Positions 12,736 to 24,718 of a DNA stretch of 64,000 nucleotides are shown here, piece by piece. Position 1 is the first letter of the stretch. Every line of letters begins with the position of its first letter. This DNA comes from Archegozetes longisetosus (Eukaryota; Arthropoda; Arachnida; Sarcoptiformes; Trhypochthoniidae): positions 2,914,001-2,978,000 of the forward strand of contig JAEMBT020000001.1 in NCBI GenBank assembly GCA_018873245.2. Direction: 5' to 3'. The position numbers and the translations under genes are program-made. The notes beneath the pieces were generated by a model. That model saw only the letters and a program-made list of their open reading frames with translations, had not been told where the DNA came from and made no database searches.

Positions 12736-13591
12736 ATGAGTAGTCAATCATCAAATCAATATTGTATTCAATTATTAGTATTATGTATGTTTTTTGCTAT
12801 TGGCTATTGCCAAAATGTCAAGTTAGGTGTATATTTAGAATCTTTATGTCCTGATAGTAGAAAGTTTATTAATAAACAATTGACGCCTACGTTTAATACT
12901 TTGTCCCAAATATTTGATATCGAATTTGTTCCTTTTGGTAATTCAAAATGGACTTATAATCAAACTACCAAAGAAGTTGTATTTACCTGTCAGCACGGAT
13001 TTCAAGAGTGCTACGGCAATAAAATTCAAGTAAGTCTTTAATAAAAACAGATAACATGTTTGCAATGCATTTCAAGCTAATTCCTCTACTTTCATAGTCT
13101 TGTTTCATAGCAAAAGCTGAGAATAACACTCAACTAATAGTCAGTTTGATTGACTGTATGTTTAGAAGTAACAAATGGAAAAGACCAGAACTATCAGGAA
13201 AAGAAGTAAAATCAATTAAATAGTTATAGAAATACTCAATGGAATAGTTAATTAGTCTGTTATTGTTTAGTGTGCTAATCAATTAGACGTTGATTGGACA
13301 GCAGTGAGTGCTTGCAGTACCGGTGCGTATGGCACTTATCTCCAACTCGAAATGGCTAATAAAACAGCTTCCTTATCACCGCCTCAAAATTGGATTCCAT
13401 GGATTACGATAGATGGCAAACATACTGATCAAATTCAAAGTTTAGCTGAAACTGATCTGCAGAAGTTGATTTGTGATTCTTATGAAGGAGAGAAACCCTA
13501 CGAATGCAAGCAGAAGTCTATCAGAGACGCCAAATACGAGTCGTTTCCAATTGGTAGATATATTTACCGAAATGGAATTATTGAGAACTAA
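12736..13591 (+). CDS. GILT-family secreted/lysosomal thiol reductase
   Basis: Three exons in phase 0: 12736-13029, 13098-13205, 13271-13591, giving 240 residues. A signal peptide covers residues 1 to about 25 (LLVLCMFFAIGYC). The family signature CQHG-x2-EC-x2-N-x4-C is complete but only after splicing, because its last Cys (residue 100) starts the second exon. Further family landmarks follow: LIDCMF, a Cys-rich segment, then LSPPQNWIPWITIDGKH. GILT proteins reduce disulfides in the lysosome and in arthropods are linked to immunity. The thioredoxin-like active site reads C38-P-D-S41, so the second Cys of CXXC is Ser. This leaves one active-site thiol and may limit it to mixed-disulfide or isomerase-type chemistry. 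An N-glycosylation site NQT lies in the first exon. The gene converges on the hexokinase gene. Confidence 0.9.
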
Positions 13592-14021
13592 ATTTAAAGT
13601 ACACTCGAAAACTTAAGAAACTGTGATGGCGTACTTTGGATGAGATGATAATATAGAGGATATAAAGAAAGAAAAGCAAGCAACAATTTGGTTTGATGAC
13701 AGGAGTGATAATATAGGAAAAAATATTTTCTTCTTTCTATCAAGCATTATTATATTTTTATTTTAAAATTTAGAAAATTAGTTTTATTTGCTCGCTCATC
13801 ATTTTATCTTTAAATTATATAAAAATATAGAAAGTCATTAGAGACAACTCTGAGTATGAAATATACTTTGGAAAAAGTGATTTGGTTGCATACTGTCATA
13901 CAGTTCACTGCGGTTATAATCAACAGATATCTAGTCTATTAGACTTTTCACTATAACCAAAGGTGACTGTATTATTATGAATAAAATTATTCAAATCAAT
14001 ACAATTATAAGATAACTCTTA
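13592..14021. other. Convergent 3' intergenic region, GILT / hexokinase
   Basis: 430 bases between two stop codons facing each other. An AATAAA on the plus strand at 13980-13985 and one on the minus strand at 13793-13798 would make the two 3' UTRs overlap by about 190 bases. At 13600 a single family A end (TACACTCGAAAACTTAAG) is visible with no partner end nearby. Confidence 0.45.
13980..13985 (+). terminator. Possible poly(A) signal of the GILT gene
   Basis: AATAAA in ATGAATAAAATT, about 390 bases past the stop and only about 40 bases from the hexokinase stop on the other strand. Hexamer evidence only. Confidence 0.3.
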
Positions 14022-17000
14022 TTAGGCATTTTGCTTCTTCTTATAAGCAACAGCCGCTACTAATCCCGATCCTTTACCACTTCCATCTTCAGCTAAGAAT
14101 AACTGAACCTTATGATTAGGAAGTAATTCTCTTATGAAATCAGTAATGAGTTGATGAAGTTTAGGATGTTTTTTATATAGAGAACCATCGCAGGCAATTT
14201 TGACTGAGGGTCTATTAATGTGTTCGACTACAGCTGACAGATCTAAATAGAAAATCAGGTTATAATTAATAACTTATAACTTATAATATGATCAATAATG
14301 AGTACTAAGTTATTAATTACATCGTAACTTACAAAATCAAACTATAGTTAATAACTTATAGTATGATGAATATTAAATACTAAGTTACATTATAAGTTAC
14401 ATTACAACTTAAATATTCATCACATTATAATTTGATACTGACTTGCAGCTGCCATCAACGCATTCCTTACACCAACCAAAGCGCAAACATATCTCACTAT
14501 TTCTACATCATCGCTTGTTATTTCTGATGAAACATAACCTAATGTTTCAAGTAGACTTATTACTGCTTTATCGCTTTGGTCGCTTTCTATCGCTGACACA
14601 TCGGGCCCTCTTATCGAATCTTTTTTCTTTAGTTCATCACTTATTTTTCCATTAAGTAATGCCTTATTTTCTGCGATCGATAGCAGAACCCTTCTCACTA
14701 GATCTCCAATGAAGATACCACCAATTAATTTCTCAAACCTTCAAGAGATCAACAAATTTCTAACAGTTATACTCAAAAATAGTAGTCAATTAAATACGTG
14801 TAACTATGCGGGAAAAGTGATTCTGCATCAACTTCTAAGTCAAACTTAGTCTTAGCAAAATCCATAGAGCCATCATCTCCCAAGAAACCACATTCAGTGT
14901 TGATAATCACATTTTTGACATTAGACCCAAAAGTAGTTAGTGGATCAATTTTTTTGATGCGGTCAACCTGTTCGAGATAGCAGGTATTAGTTCCAGAGCC
15001 AAGTATAAACCCAATGGCCGCCTCGGGATCTATATATAAACCAAGCGCTAAGGTAGCAGTCGTATCGTTAGTAATTGCCAAAACTTCAATATTCAATCCT
15101 TTTCGATCAATAGCTTCGCGTAAGTATTGCACCGCGTCATTCCCTATTGCCTCTGGGATGTCTGTTTCCAAAGAAAACTGTGTTATAATTGCCTTGTCTA
15201 AGGATATCTGATCGAAACCAAACGAAAATGTGAATCCGAATGGTAATCGCTTGTCGTGAAGCTCTGGGAATTTAGTCAAGAAATCGTGGATACAATGAGC
15301 GAGATAGTCAAACAGCTAAAGAATAACAAATATGATATTTAGACTAATATTTAGTTGAATATATGGAAGTTGGTGATAGTTACATGTTCAGGTTTTCCTC
15401 TTCTATATTTAAGATCAATCTCGTAAGGCTGTATTTCATAGTGAGGTTGTTTGCCTGGTCTTAATCGAGTCAATATAATGCGGAGATTAGTTCCTCCTAA
15501 ATCCATCGACAATATGTCTCCCTGTTCGCTACCATCAGGGAAATCAGTCACAAATGTATTGCACATATAGAAGGCTGATTTTCGAGCTGGATTAGCTTCT
15601 AAACCTAATCGTATTTCTTCCATAAACATTTGTTGTACTTTTTTCAGCTTAGAAACTGGTAATATGAAGTCTTCAACCTCTTTAATAACCTAAACATGTT
15701 TTAAGTTACTTTTTAATCGTTTAGTCTTAATCCTTCAAATCTTTTAACATGTTTTATGTAAACTTAATGTCAGAATATAACTGAATACCTCATTATGAGG
15801 TAAATCTAATAACTATGTAGATGAAAATTGAGAAAACTTGCCAGTGAAACAAATTTGTCTGATTTATGTTCATATGTTTGTTGGTTAGGGAAGACACTAA
15901 AATATAAAATAATTTGTCACAAATGTCACATAGATTGACTTATGCCAGAAAGTAGTTGACTCGATAGTTTTGGTGAATTAAATTGTATAAATAACTGAAC
16001 GAGGAAGATAATTTACGCTTAGTATTTTTGGAATAACCTAACATCTTAGATTATTCAGCCTATTCAACTTAACTTGATCTAATCTGATCCAATATAATCT
16101 AATCTAACCTGTTCAACCTAAATAGCATTAAGTTTAAGGCTAAAAACACAGTCAACTTCATTCTTATCCCATTTGACATGGTTGCTAGTTATCACAATTT
16201 GACCTTCATTTATGAATTGCGAGTAACTTGCATAATATAGAAGATAAGAGAGGATTAATAGATGAAAATTGTAATGAATAGTAACAGACCAGACATTAAG
16301 ATATAGTAATTTAGACAAAGCAATTTGCTAAAACCCACGTATCAAAGGCTCAATTTGAGCCGACCATTGGATGAATAGCTATATTGACACGAAAAGTGAT
16401 CCTAATTGTGATTATAAAAATGTAATTTAAGCACTTTGTTCTAGACGTGACGCTTTTGCATAGAAAGATCAATTTTATCTTAAAATACTTTTTACAATCC
16501 ATTTACTTTATTTATATACACTCGTCAACTTAATAATCATTGACGACAGCCAAAAATCATGTGCTGTAGTGGTATGTTTTCCATCAGACTATAATATGTT
16601 AGATATTAATAAACTTATAGAATATTTAATATAGTAATCAAAACAAATTAAAAATCAAATTCGGCAATAAATTGACACATGTCACATTACAAAAATCATT
16701 TTCTTGTTGCTATCGCGGATTATCAAGTCTAGAGCTGTGCGTTCAAATTGTAAAAGTTAGTTCTGATATTATTAGAAAAAGTTGATTGAGTAGAAGTTAG
16801 AGAACCCATAGCAATATGAAAAGTTGAAGTATAGTAACAGAAGTTGTATAGAAGAGGAAATGTGTATAGAATCTCACAAAACCTGTATTTATGTTTACCG
16901 CGTTATAAAACAGTAAATATTTATTGCCTGAGCACTTTTCCAATAGAATAACATCTGTTTGGTTTGAGTAATAACAAAAACGGATATCCATTCAAATATT

Positions 17001-17141
17001 ATATATTATAATCATTTTAATATAACTATTAATCAAATGTAACAAATATTGATCAAATACCTTTTCCTTTTTAGTTTGATCATTTAGCTTCAAGACAGGA
17101 TTGTGAAAAGGAGAGTTTTCAAGTAGTAGTGAGTCCATCAT
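14022..17141 (-). CDS. Divergent hexokinase lacking the catalytic lysine
   Basis: Minus-strand exons in order: 17141-17061, 15689-15384, 15315-14798, 14738-14443, 14242-14022. They total 1422 nt (473 residues, the normal single-unit size) with perfect phase. Visible motifs: phosphate-1 loop MDLGGTN (from residue 89), TFSFGF where the family has FSFP, TNDTTAT holding the catalytic Asp213, GSGTNTCYLE, NTECG with glucose-binding Glu270, FEKLIGG with Glu, and CDGSLYKKHP plus EDGSGKGSG near the C-terminus. The family's NWTKGF substrate loop aligns without gaps to QFSLET. Trp becomes Phe, Thr becomes Ser, and the lysine equal to human glucokinase Lys169 becomes Leu178. Other sugar contacts remain. 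It may be a weak kinase, use another sugar, or act as a sensor. The 81-base first exon was found by phase and its donor (GAAAAG|GTATTT). Two ATGs are adjacent; the first is used. Confidence 0.9.
16517..16740 (+). mobile_element. Small inverted-repeat element, family A, copy 3
   Basis: It sits in the first intron of the hexokinase gene (15690-17060). The left end is TACACTCGTCAACTTAATAA. The right end, inverted, is GCACAGCTCTAGACTTGATA with GCGATAGCAACAAG just inside. The centre reads CATCAGACTATAATATGTTA and GAATATTTAATATAG, shared with copies 1 and 5. Confidence 0.7.
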
Positions 17142-17773
17142 AGCGTGTATTAGACGTTAAACTATTGTATGTATTAGGCTTAGAGTGAGGTGTCTGTATA
17201 GCTAACACAGCGACTAACATAGCCTGAAATACTAACACAGCATCATATATAGCAAACTGCAAGTGACGCAATCTTCTTTTCTATCACACTATTTAGTATA
17301 TTAGTATTTTTGACACGTATAGCTATAAGATATAACATTACTAATGATAAGATATAATAGGGTGTTTCTTATTTTCTATCAATGTGATCACATACTTTCT
17401 ATTAATTGAACTGATTTTGATTTAACTTTTATAACAAATTTCGACTATAAAACTGAGACATTTTCCGAACTTCAGTATTGAATCGATATCGACTATTTTT
17501 CTATTTTCTATTCAATCATTTCTAATCAATTTTTTATATTTATTATCGAAATGTTGCTTCTCTACATTTAAATTGAAATGATTTTTGCGGCCACTTTCAC
17601 TTTAGATAAAATAATTTAGATTTGAATTTTTCGAGACTTCATTGCAATTCAACATAAATCTTGAAATAAAAGTGCAATTTGAAAAGATTTGATCTTAAAA
17701 ATATACTTAATATTGATTTGATAGTTGTTTCATTGAAAATATGGGATTAAAGAGAATTTGATGTACACATAAA
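17142..17773. other. Upstream region of the hexokinase gene
   Basis: AT-rich, no ORF. It should hold the hexokinase promoter and 5' UTR on the minus strand. I see no TATA-like or other motif clear enough to report. Confidence 0.35.
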
Positions 17774-18737
17774 GGGTGAATCTTAGCAATCCCTGCTCGG
17801 AGTGTTCCTATTAACCTATATCAACGAGTCATATGTCGTTGGAAAGGTCTCGTCAAGCTGAGTTTAACGATACCATACATGATGACCTTTGACCTCGGGT
17901 TCACCCAGGGTTACCTTTGACCTCTGACCTATGACCACAAATTTTTACCCCCATAACACATATCATTGGATAGGTCTTGATAAGCTGAGTCCAACGATAC
18001 CATATATGATGACCTGTGACCTCGGCTTCACCGATGGGCGACCTTTAATCTCTGACTTATTATCACAATATTTAACCCCTATAACATACATATCGTTGGA
18101 AAGGTTTCGACATACAGAGCTCAACGAAACCAAACATGGTAACCTGTGACCTCGTGCTTACCGACGGGTGACCTCGAGTTTACCGACGGGTGACCTCTGA
18201 CTTCTGACCTCTGACCAAAATACTTAACCCCTACAACATATATATCGTTGTAACGGTCTCGACAAACTGAATACAATGATAACACTCATGTGATCTTGAG
18301 AATTTGAAAAAAACGAAGGTTTTCACTGTTGAGCGCTATGGGGAACTGCCCCACTGGGCACTGCCTGTGCCCTCCCTTTGCCCTTATAACGGGCGAGGAG
18401 TTCAATACACCTTGTTTTTCAGTTAATCAGAATTCGAATCGTGGAATACATCGTAATAAAATGGTGATTAAAGGTCGCCAATGGGTGAAGCCGAGGTCAC
18501 AAGTCATCATATATGGTATCGTTGGACTCAGCTTGTCAAGACCTATCCAATGATATATGTGTTATGGGGGTAAAAATTTGTGGTCATAGGTCAAAGGTAA
18601 CCCTGGGTGAACCCGAGGTCAAAGGTCATCATGTATGGTATCGTTGAACTCAACTTGACGAGACCTTTCCAGCGACATATGATTCGTTGATATATGTCAA
18701 TAGGAACACCCCGAGCAGGGATTGCTAAGATTCACCC
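17774..18737. mobile_element. Foldback element with 272-bp arms and GC-rich core
   Basis: Left arm 17774-18046 and right arm 18466-18737 are near-perfect inverted copies with scattered mismatches. The outer ends read GGGTGAATCTTAGCAATCCC. Each arm is built from tandem units of about 115 bases containing CGTTGGAAAGGTCTCG, ACGATACCATACATGATGAC and GACCTCTGACC boxes. The left side continues with further diverged units to about 18290. The core (18330-18410) is much richer in G+C than its surroundings. There is no credible protein: a 74-codon ORF across the core is accidental. The origin is unknown; it resembles foldback transposons or an inverted satellite block. Confidence 0.8.
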
Positions 18738-19337
18738 CACATAAATGTCATTTTTAAAAGTAAACCATAACCTAATCGAACAACAGATCGAAAATTTAGG
18801 AGATTTACTAAAAATAGTCTATTGTTTGTCGAAAAGTTTATCGAAAATAGAAAAACAGAATGAAAAAAATAACAAAGTTTTAATGCTATGAAAACAACAC
18901 TTAAGCTGAAGAAGTCATCGAATGGATAGCTTAATTCTAGAAAAAAAAGTTTGGGTTAGAGACAAAAAATATTCGTAAATACTTGAACCATAATGAGAAA
19001 TTTTTAAGTTTCACATTAATAGCTATTGAGAGTCTGAATTTAATCAAAATCAGTTGTCAAAAAAACGCGATAATTCAATATCTAAACCACTTTTAATGTC
19101 TACTTTAGCAAATTTAGAGGACACTTGTCTGCAAAAGTCATTTAAAGCGTAACTATATTTTCAAAAAATGAGGTTAGAAAGTGTTTTATTTTTCGAGTTT
19201 ATCAAAAACACTCGTAGCTTATGTCGGTTTTAGATTTGTTCGTTTGCCCAATCGAAGGACTAAACTCAAGTGCAGTTATTCGTTTTTGAATTTTTGCACT
19301 AAAACATTTTCAGTTAACAGTATCTTATATAGCCGCT
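18738..19337. other. Non-coding spacer before the mariner relic
   Basis: AT-rich, no gene. The last part may be the 5' end of the mariner element, but no terminal inverted repeat is recognisable. Confidence 0.3.
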
Positions 19338-19676
19338 ATGCCTGCAGATGATGCCTACATTTGGCATTGTATGCTTTATGAGTTTAAGAAAGGTGGTAAG
19401 GCTGTGGAGACTACGGAGGCCACGAGAAATATTTCTCATGTCTATGGAGACGTATTGGATGCCTCCAAATTTCAGTATTGATTCCGCAAATTTCGATCAG
19501 GTGGAATCGCCATAGGATCGCCACGAAGATGGCTTTCGTTCGGGAGGACTGGTGGAACTAGACAACGACTTCTTGAGGGCGGCCATTGAGGAGAACCTGC
19601 GTCTAACCACCCGAGAACTGGCGGAGAGATTCAATTGTTCAAATTGGACTGTTCGCCAACATGTCCAAGAGATAAT
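19338..19676 (+). pseudogene. Broken, truncated mariner transposase
   Basis: From the ATG at 19338 the frame gives LYEFKKGGKAVE, then HVYGDVLDASKF, then a TGA at 19479 where relatives have Trp, then FRKFRSGG. After one frameshift near 19550 it gives ELDNDFLRAAIEENLRL followed by TTRELAERFNCSNWTV. These are the two DNA-binding helix-turn-helix parts of a mariner-type (Tc1/mariner) transposase. The match ends near 19676. The whole catalytic domain with its acidic triad is absent, so it is a dead fragment. It is more GC-rich than its flanks, which fits a separate origin. Confidence 0.85.
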
Positions 19677-20163
19677 AATTTAAAAAATAGAAGAATAAAT
19701 AGATTAATACTTTAATTTGAGAAATGAGAGCCTGAAAAATGATCATAATTACTAAATCCGTGCTTAATGTAGGTATAAATACACAAAATTGCAATAAATT
19801 AATTTAAAGATAAAAATATGATTTTCATACATATTAAATATTAAATTATTTAATGTCTAGTCATTCACAGCTAAACTAAACTAGTCTTCTCTGGTGGTAT
19901 TAGTTTCTAAATTAAATGGCAAGATTGTAATACTAGTAATATCCTATGCATTATTGGCATAGTAAGACCTTTAATCTTGCACATCAAGTTAAGCCCTATT
20001 TTAAAAGGTATAAATAAGTTCATAAGAATTTAGAGCTATAATTTTGTGCTTTTTACAAAGGCTTAGCTGCATGTTTAGGATAGAGAGGTTTGACTGTAAG
20101 TTAGGATAGAGAGATTTAATTGTAAGCTCTAATAGCTCTAACTACAAATGTGTTACTTATTAC

Positions 20164-20561
20164 TAGAGATTTGCGAAATCGGTTTAGCAGTGTCTTACAT
20201 CGAATACTCCGAATATAACCGCTGAACTTAAAACATAAGTTTCGGCTTAAGCTTCTATAAGACTGAATAAAACCGGAAATAGGTCTGTTTTTTGCGTGTA
20301 TGACTTGTGGAAGTATTGATGCTAAATGTTCTTCAGTAAACTAAGGTATCTCGATGTCGAAAGACGAACGAACATTAAAGAAAAGACTCTTAGAATCCAT
20401 ATGACATTATATTTTAATAGTCATGTCCAAGACAAATTCGCTGATTATTAAAAATTCTTAAATTTTATCCTTTTATTCTCTCTTGTATTTACACCGAATA
20501 TGACCGCTGAACAAAACTGCCTATTTTTGCCATTTACTTACACGGATTTCGTAAATCTCTA
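20164..20561. mobile_element. hAT-like non-autonomous element with 8-bp TSD
   Basis: Terminal inverted repeats TAGAGATTTGCGAAATCGG and TAGAGATTTACGAAATCCG bound 398 bases. They are flanked by CTTATTAC (20156-20163) and CTTACTAC (20562-20569), a target-site duplication of 8 bp with one mismatch, the length typical of hAT transposons. Two inner copies of GAATATNACCGCTGAAC near either end also resemble each other. No transposase is inside. Confidence 0.7.
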
Positions 20562-23500
20562 CTTACTACTCACTTCTACTTATAGTTGAATACTTCACTT
20601 TGTTAATTGTGTCATTAAATAGAACACCATAAAAGATTTATGAATCAAACTTCTCCCATCAAAGCATCTGATTGAGACATTCTTTGAGTATTAGAAGCAT
20701 TTGTCAGAATATAACTTATCTTTGATGAAAAGAAGCAAACAATCTGGTCAAATACAGAAGTGATTTACAAAGAGTGGTTCAGCTAAGATCAGTTGAAAGC
20801 TAAGTTGAATTACAAAGATGGCTAAGTCTAATGGATATGATAGATATCAATATAAGATGTAGTGGTCAGTAGAAAAGATTAAAGTATGAAATCGTATCGC
20901 TTTCTTCTAATATATCATTTTTTATGTCTTCAGTTACAGTAAATTAGTATATAGTTTATGAAAACGTTTTCATCTTTCAATCCATTCGTCTAACAATCAA
21001 ATCAATTGCTGAAGAAATCGATTAATGATTGGATAGTATTTGAGTAAAATCAAAATTATAGCTATCGCTTTTGAGTCTATTCTCTTAAAGATAATTTTTA
21101 TAATCGCCTATATTTCTGTTTTTCTATAAATTGTTTTCATTTTGCTATAAACAATATCGAAAGTATTACAGAAAACAAAAGTTAACTAATGTTTATATAA
21201 GAAGCTTAAGCTCCAACAACAGTATAGCTAAAAGCTTATTGTTCAAAGTATTGATCGTACTTAGAATTATCTGAAAAATACAGAATTTTCTATTGGGACT
21301 CTGGTAGCTGAATAACATTCTTACTGTCACTTCATATCAAAAGGATAGTAAAGAATCCTTCAAATTACAGCTGCTAAGATATGATTTTTACAAAAATTGC
21401 TTATAATCGGCTCTATGAGAGAAAGTACTTATCTACCTCACGTTAAGTGAATTTTCTTCAAGACTGTTTCAATTGAAGATACTTTTAGCTAAGTCTTAGA
21501 ATCGGAAATGTGTTAAAAGTTAAATATCAAGAGTAATTCCTCTAAATTGCACTCAACATCAACTCCGAAACAAATTGTCTAATATGGAAAAATAGGATTT
21601 GCCATTTCGGGTCTCAATTACTGAATATCCAGAAAAGTTAGCCTAACTTTAGAAACTCTTGTATTTTTGATTGAGAGGTAGAAATTTGATTTATTCATAT
21701 GTTCCATTAGAAAATGTCAAATTTGAAGCTCAATTTGATCCGAAATTGAAGTTCAGCTTTTGATACACTCGCAACCACTTCTGTTTCTGAGGATCGCATG
21801 AGATTTGGTGAAAAGTACTGAGCAATCAGTTTGAAGAAAATTGAGTAAAAGTGCGGTACATAAGTCACTATTAGTTAGATTTTCTCGGATGAAATCCAGT
21901 ATAAGATATATTAAAAAAAAAATATCAAATCTCCTTAGCTACAAGTGGAGAATTCGGTTTAATATTTTTCTGATACTAAGTGGCAGTTAAAGAATATTTG
22001 ATCGGTGCCATAATATTGTACTTTGTTTCTATTTATTCTATTAAATATCTTAATCGTTTGAATCTGGCAGGTTGTAAACAGTTTATTAGACAGTTAATAT
22101 TTGATATTAAACTGGAAAAGTAAACTTTAATACTTAGCAGGCATCGTCAAACATTGGAGAAAGGTGTACAAACAAGATTAAGTTAATCTTAAAGAGGAAC
22201 TAGACTTAAAGAAAACAGTTAGCTAGCTAAAACTATTAAATCTTGTTTTAAAGTATTTTACTGAATTTGTTTTAGCTTTAACTTTCTCCTAACTGCTTTA
22301 CACGTGTCACCCGAGAGACAGTTGTTGACAACACTACTATTTTACGTCACCATCTCCTACGATCTGTTTACATTAAAAATTTTATATCATTTCATTATTT
22401 AAATTTCCTAAATGATTGTTTGGTTAAAATATTGAGGTGATTTAAAGTTATTTTTAAGCTACCAAAGCAAAACGTCTAGACTAACCTAACCTAACATTCA
22501 CATAACAAAAGACATAATAAGTTGATAATAAATAAAAACTTTTTGAGCAACTACTTAATGACAAAAAAAGTAGAGAAGATATTTAAGCAAAAGATTGTTT
22601 AAGACGTTTAATTAATATGTTATTTGCTGACGAGACTCCCATCGATTCAATTCAAATATGATTAACATCTTAACCTATTTTATTGATCCTAAGCTAATCT
22701 TTTTTCCAACTAAACTTAGATCAAAACTGAGTCTAAGTCGAGTTAAATGAACGTCTGAAAATGTCGATAAAGAACTTAAGGATCACATAAGAATCGATAT
22801 TTAGTGATCAGATCATAATTGAATGATAGACTGAATTTTCAAATTACTATATGTACCATATGTTCACTTCATTATTCACTGTCAACTCATTGAATGAACA
22901 TTTTTTATATAAATTAAATCTATTTTGTCCTCTAGAGATCTATAAATCTTTAGCTAATAGACACTGAGATCATTCCCAATTGGTGTGGATGATTTCCAAC
23001 TAGACATTGAATACTAAATGAGGAAAATTGATATAAATTGTCTTCTACTTTACCTTGATTCGATCTTTGAATCTTTAGTGAACTTTATCATAACTCGGAT
23101 AAGTCATAAAAGTTATATCTTTAATCTTACTTAACAATCTTGCTTAACAATCTTGCGCTAAACAATCTTGCGCTAAACAATCATTAATAAGAACACAGTC
23201 TGAAAACTAAACTATCATTTATTTACTTTTATAGCAATTGATTTATGAACAAAACTGAAATCAATTATAACAACAAAATATTATATAAATAAAAACACAA
23301 TATTTTACGGTTGACCTACTGAAAGACCAAAAGCATTTAAAGAATAATTTAGTAATTTGAAGTTGAGTTAAGTATTGAATATATAGTAAGTCTAAAGAGA
23401 GTTATCGATCATTTAGAAAATAATTGTCTTTAGTATTACTTTAGAAGAAACAATTTATAAAATCTTATCTTAAGCTAAGTTATACAGTATTAAAACTATT

Positions 23501-24626
23501 TCTTTTTAACTCTTCTACGTTAGATTCTCTGTTTTTATCCTATATAATCTTTTTAAACTCTAGAGATTGCTTTACTTATAAAGTTTGATAGAATTCTGAT
23601 AGAAAGTTTCAATCCATTAGGCAACCTTCTAATGAAAGTTCAAAATTCAGTTTGAGACTTAATTTCAAAAATCATAAAACACCAGATTTTCGTTAGTTTG
23701 TGAAAAAGTTCAACTTTAGCTATAGATGAGGTTTTGAGTTTGATTTGTAGTGAGAGTTGTTGTTGGATAAAAACTGTGACTATTGATTGAGAATATAACC
23801 AAGAGTAAACATTTATTTTCATATTAACATGCATTTGATGACAAGTTGAGAAAAATGATTACCATAAATACATGTTCATGTTAATTTTGTAGACTTTATC
23901 AAAATGTTTTAAGCTAATATTTGATGTGATCGAAGGTGAAGTTGATGTTAATTACAACTTTACGATTGTAAATCATATATTAGTACTACTAATTATCTTT
24001 TTTGGAGTAAATTACACTGATTTTCAATATAATAGCTTATTGACTGACAAAATGCATTACACATATTGTATGTTATGCTATGTTATGCACAAAAATAGTA
24101 TTTGTTTTGACTTAACACAAATATAACATCGAGTATAACGGAAATGAATTGTTTTATATATAAAACTGAACTATAAAAGAATAGATCGATGTGTTTCAAT
24201 AAAATAGTCATTATATTTATTCAGATTGAGTTAATGGATCAGAAAGACTGATAAAGTTTCGATAAGTTAATGATAGAGAAGGTATTTATAGTGATTAGAC
24301 TAGAGAAAAGATATTACATTTAGTTTCTTAGCAAAAATGCTGTAAAACACCAAAAAAACGGTTTGGCTCATAAACTTTTAGTTGAGTTGATTAATAAAAG
24401 TTTCGCAATAATTATCCTGAATTCAGTATTAAAGGAGATAGAATTTAATTTTCTAAAAATAGTCCCATTATATTAATGTATATCTGCATAGAAATAACGA
24501 GCAATAAATGAATTCAATTACTTGAGGACATAATGATGGCAGGAATCTATTAAATGAGAAAAGCTTTCAAACCTCAAACATCATAATATGATTGAAACCT
24601 AGTTTTATTGATCACGATATTGACTA

Positions 24627-24718
24627 ATTCTCACTGATACTCACTGATACTCATCGATTCTCACAGATACTTACAGATACTCATCAATTCTCATAAGTTC
24701 TTACAAATTCTTATCAAT
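24627..24718. repeat. Degenerate tandem repeat, about 10-bp unit
   Basis: TCACTGATAC and variants repeat about nine times, decaying towards the right. Non-coding. Confidence 0.65.

Noticed and set aside
18329-18553. 74-codon ORF across the foldback core
   Set aside because: Made of arm sequence plus the GC-rich core; no homology and no neighbouring exon.
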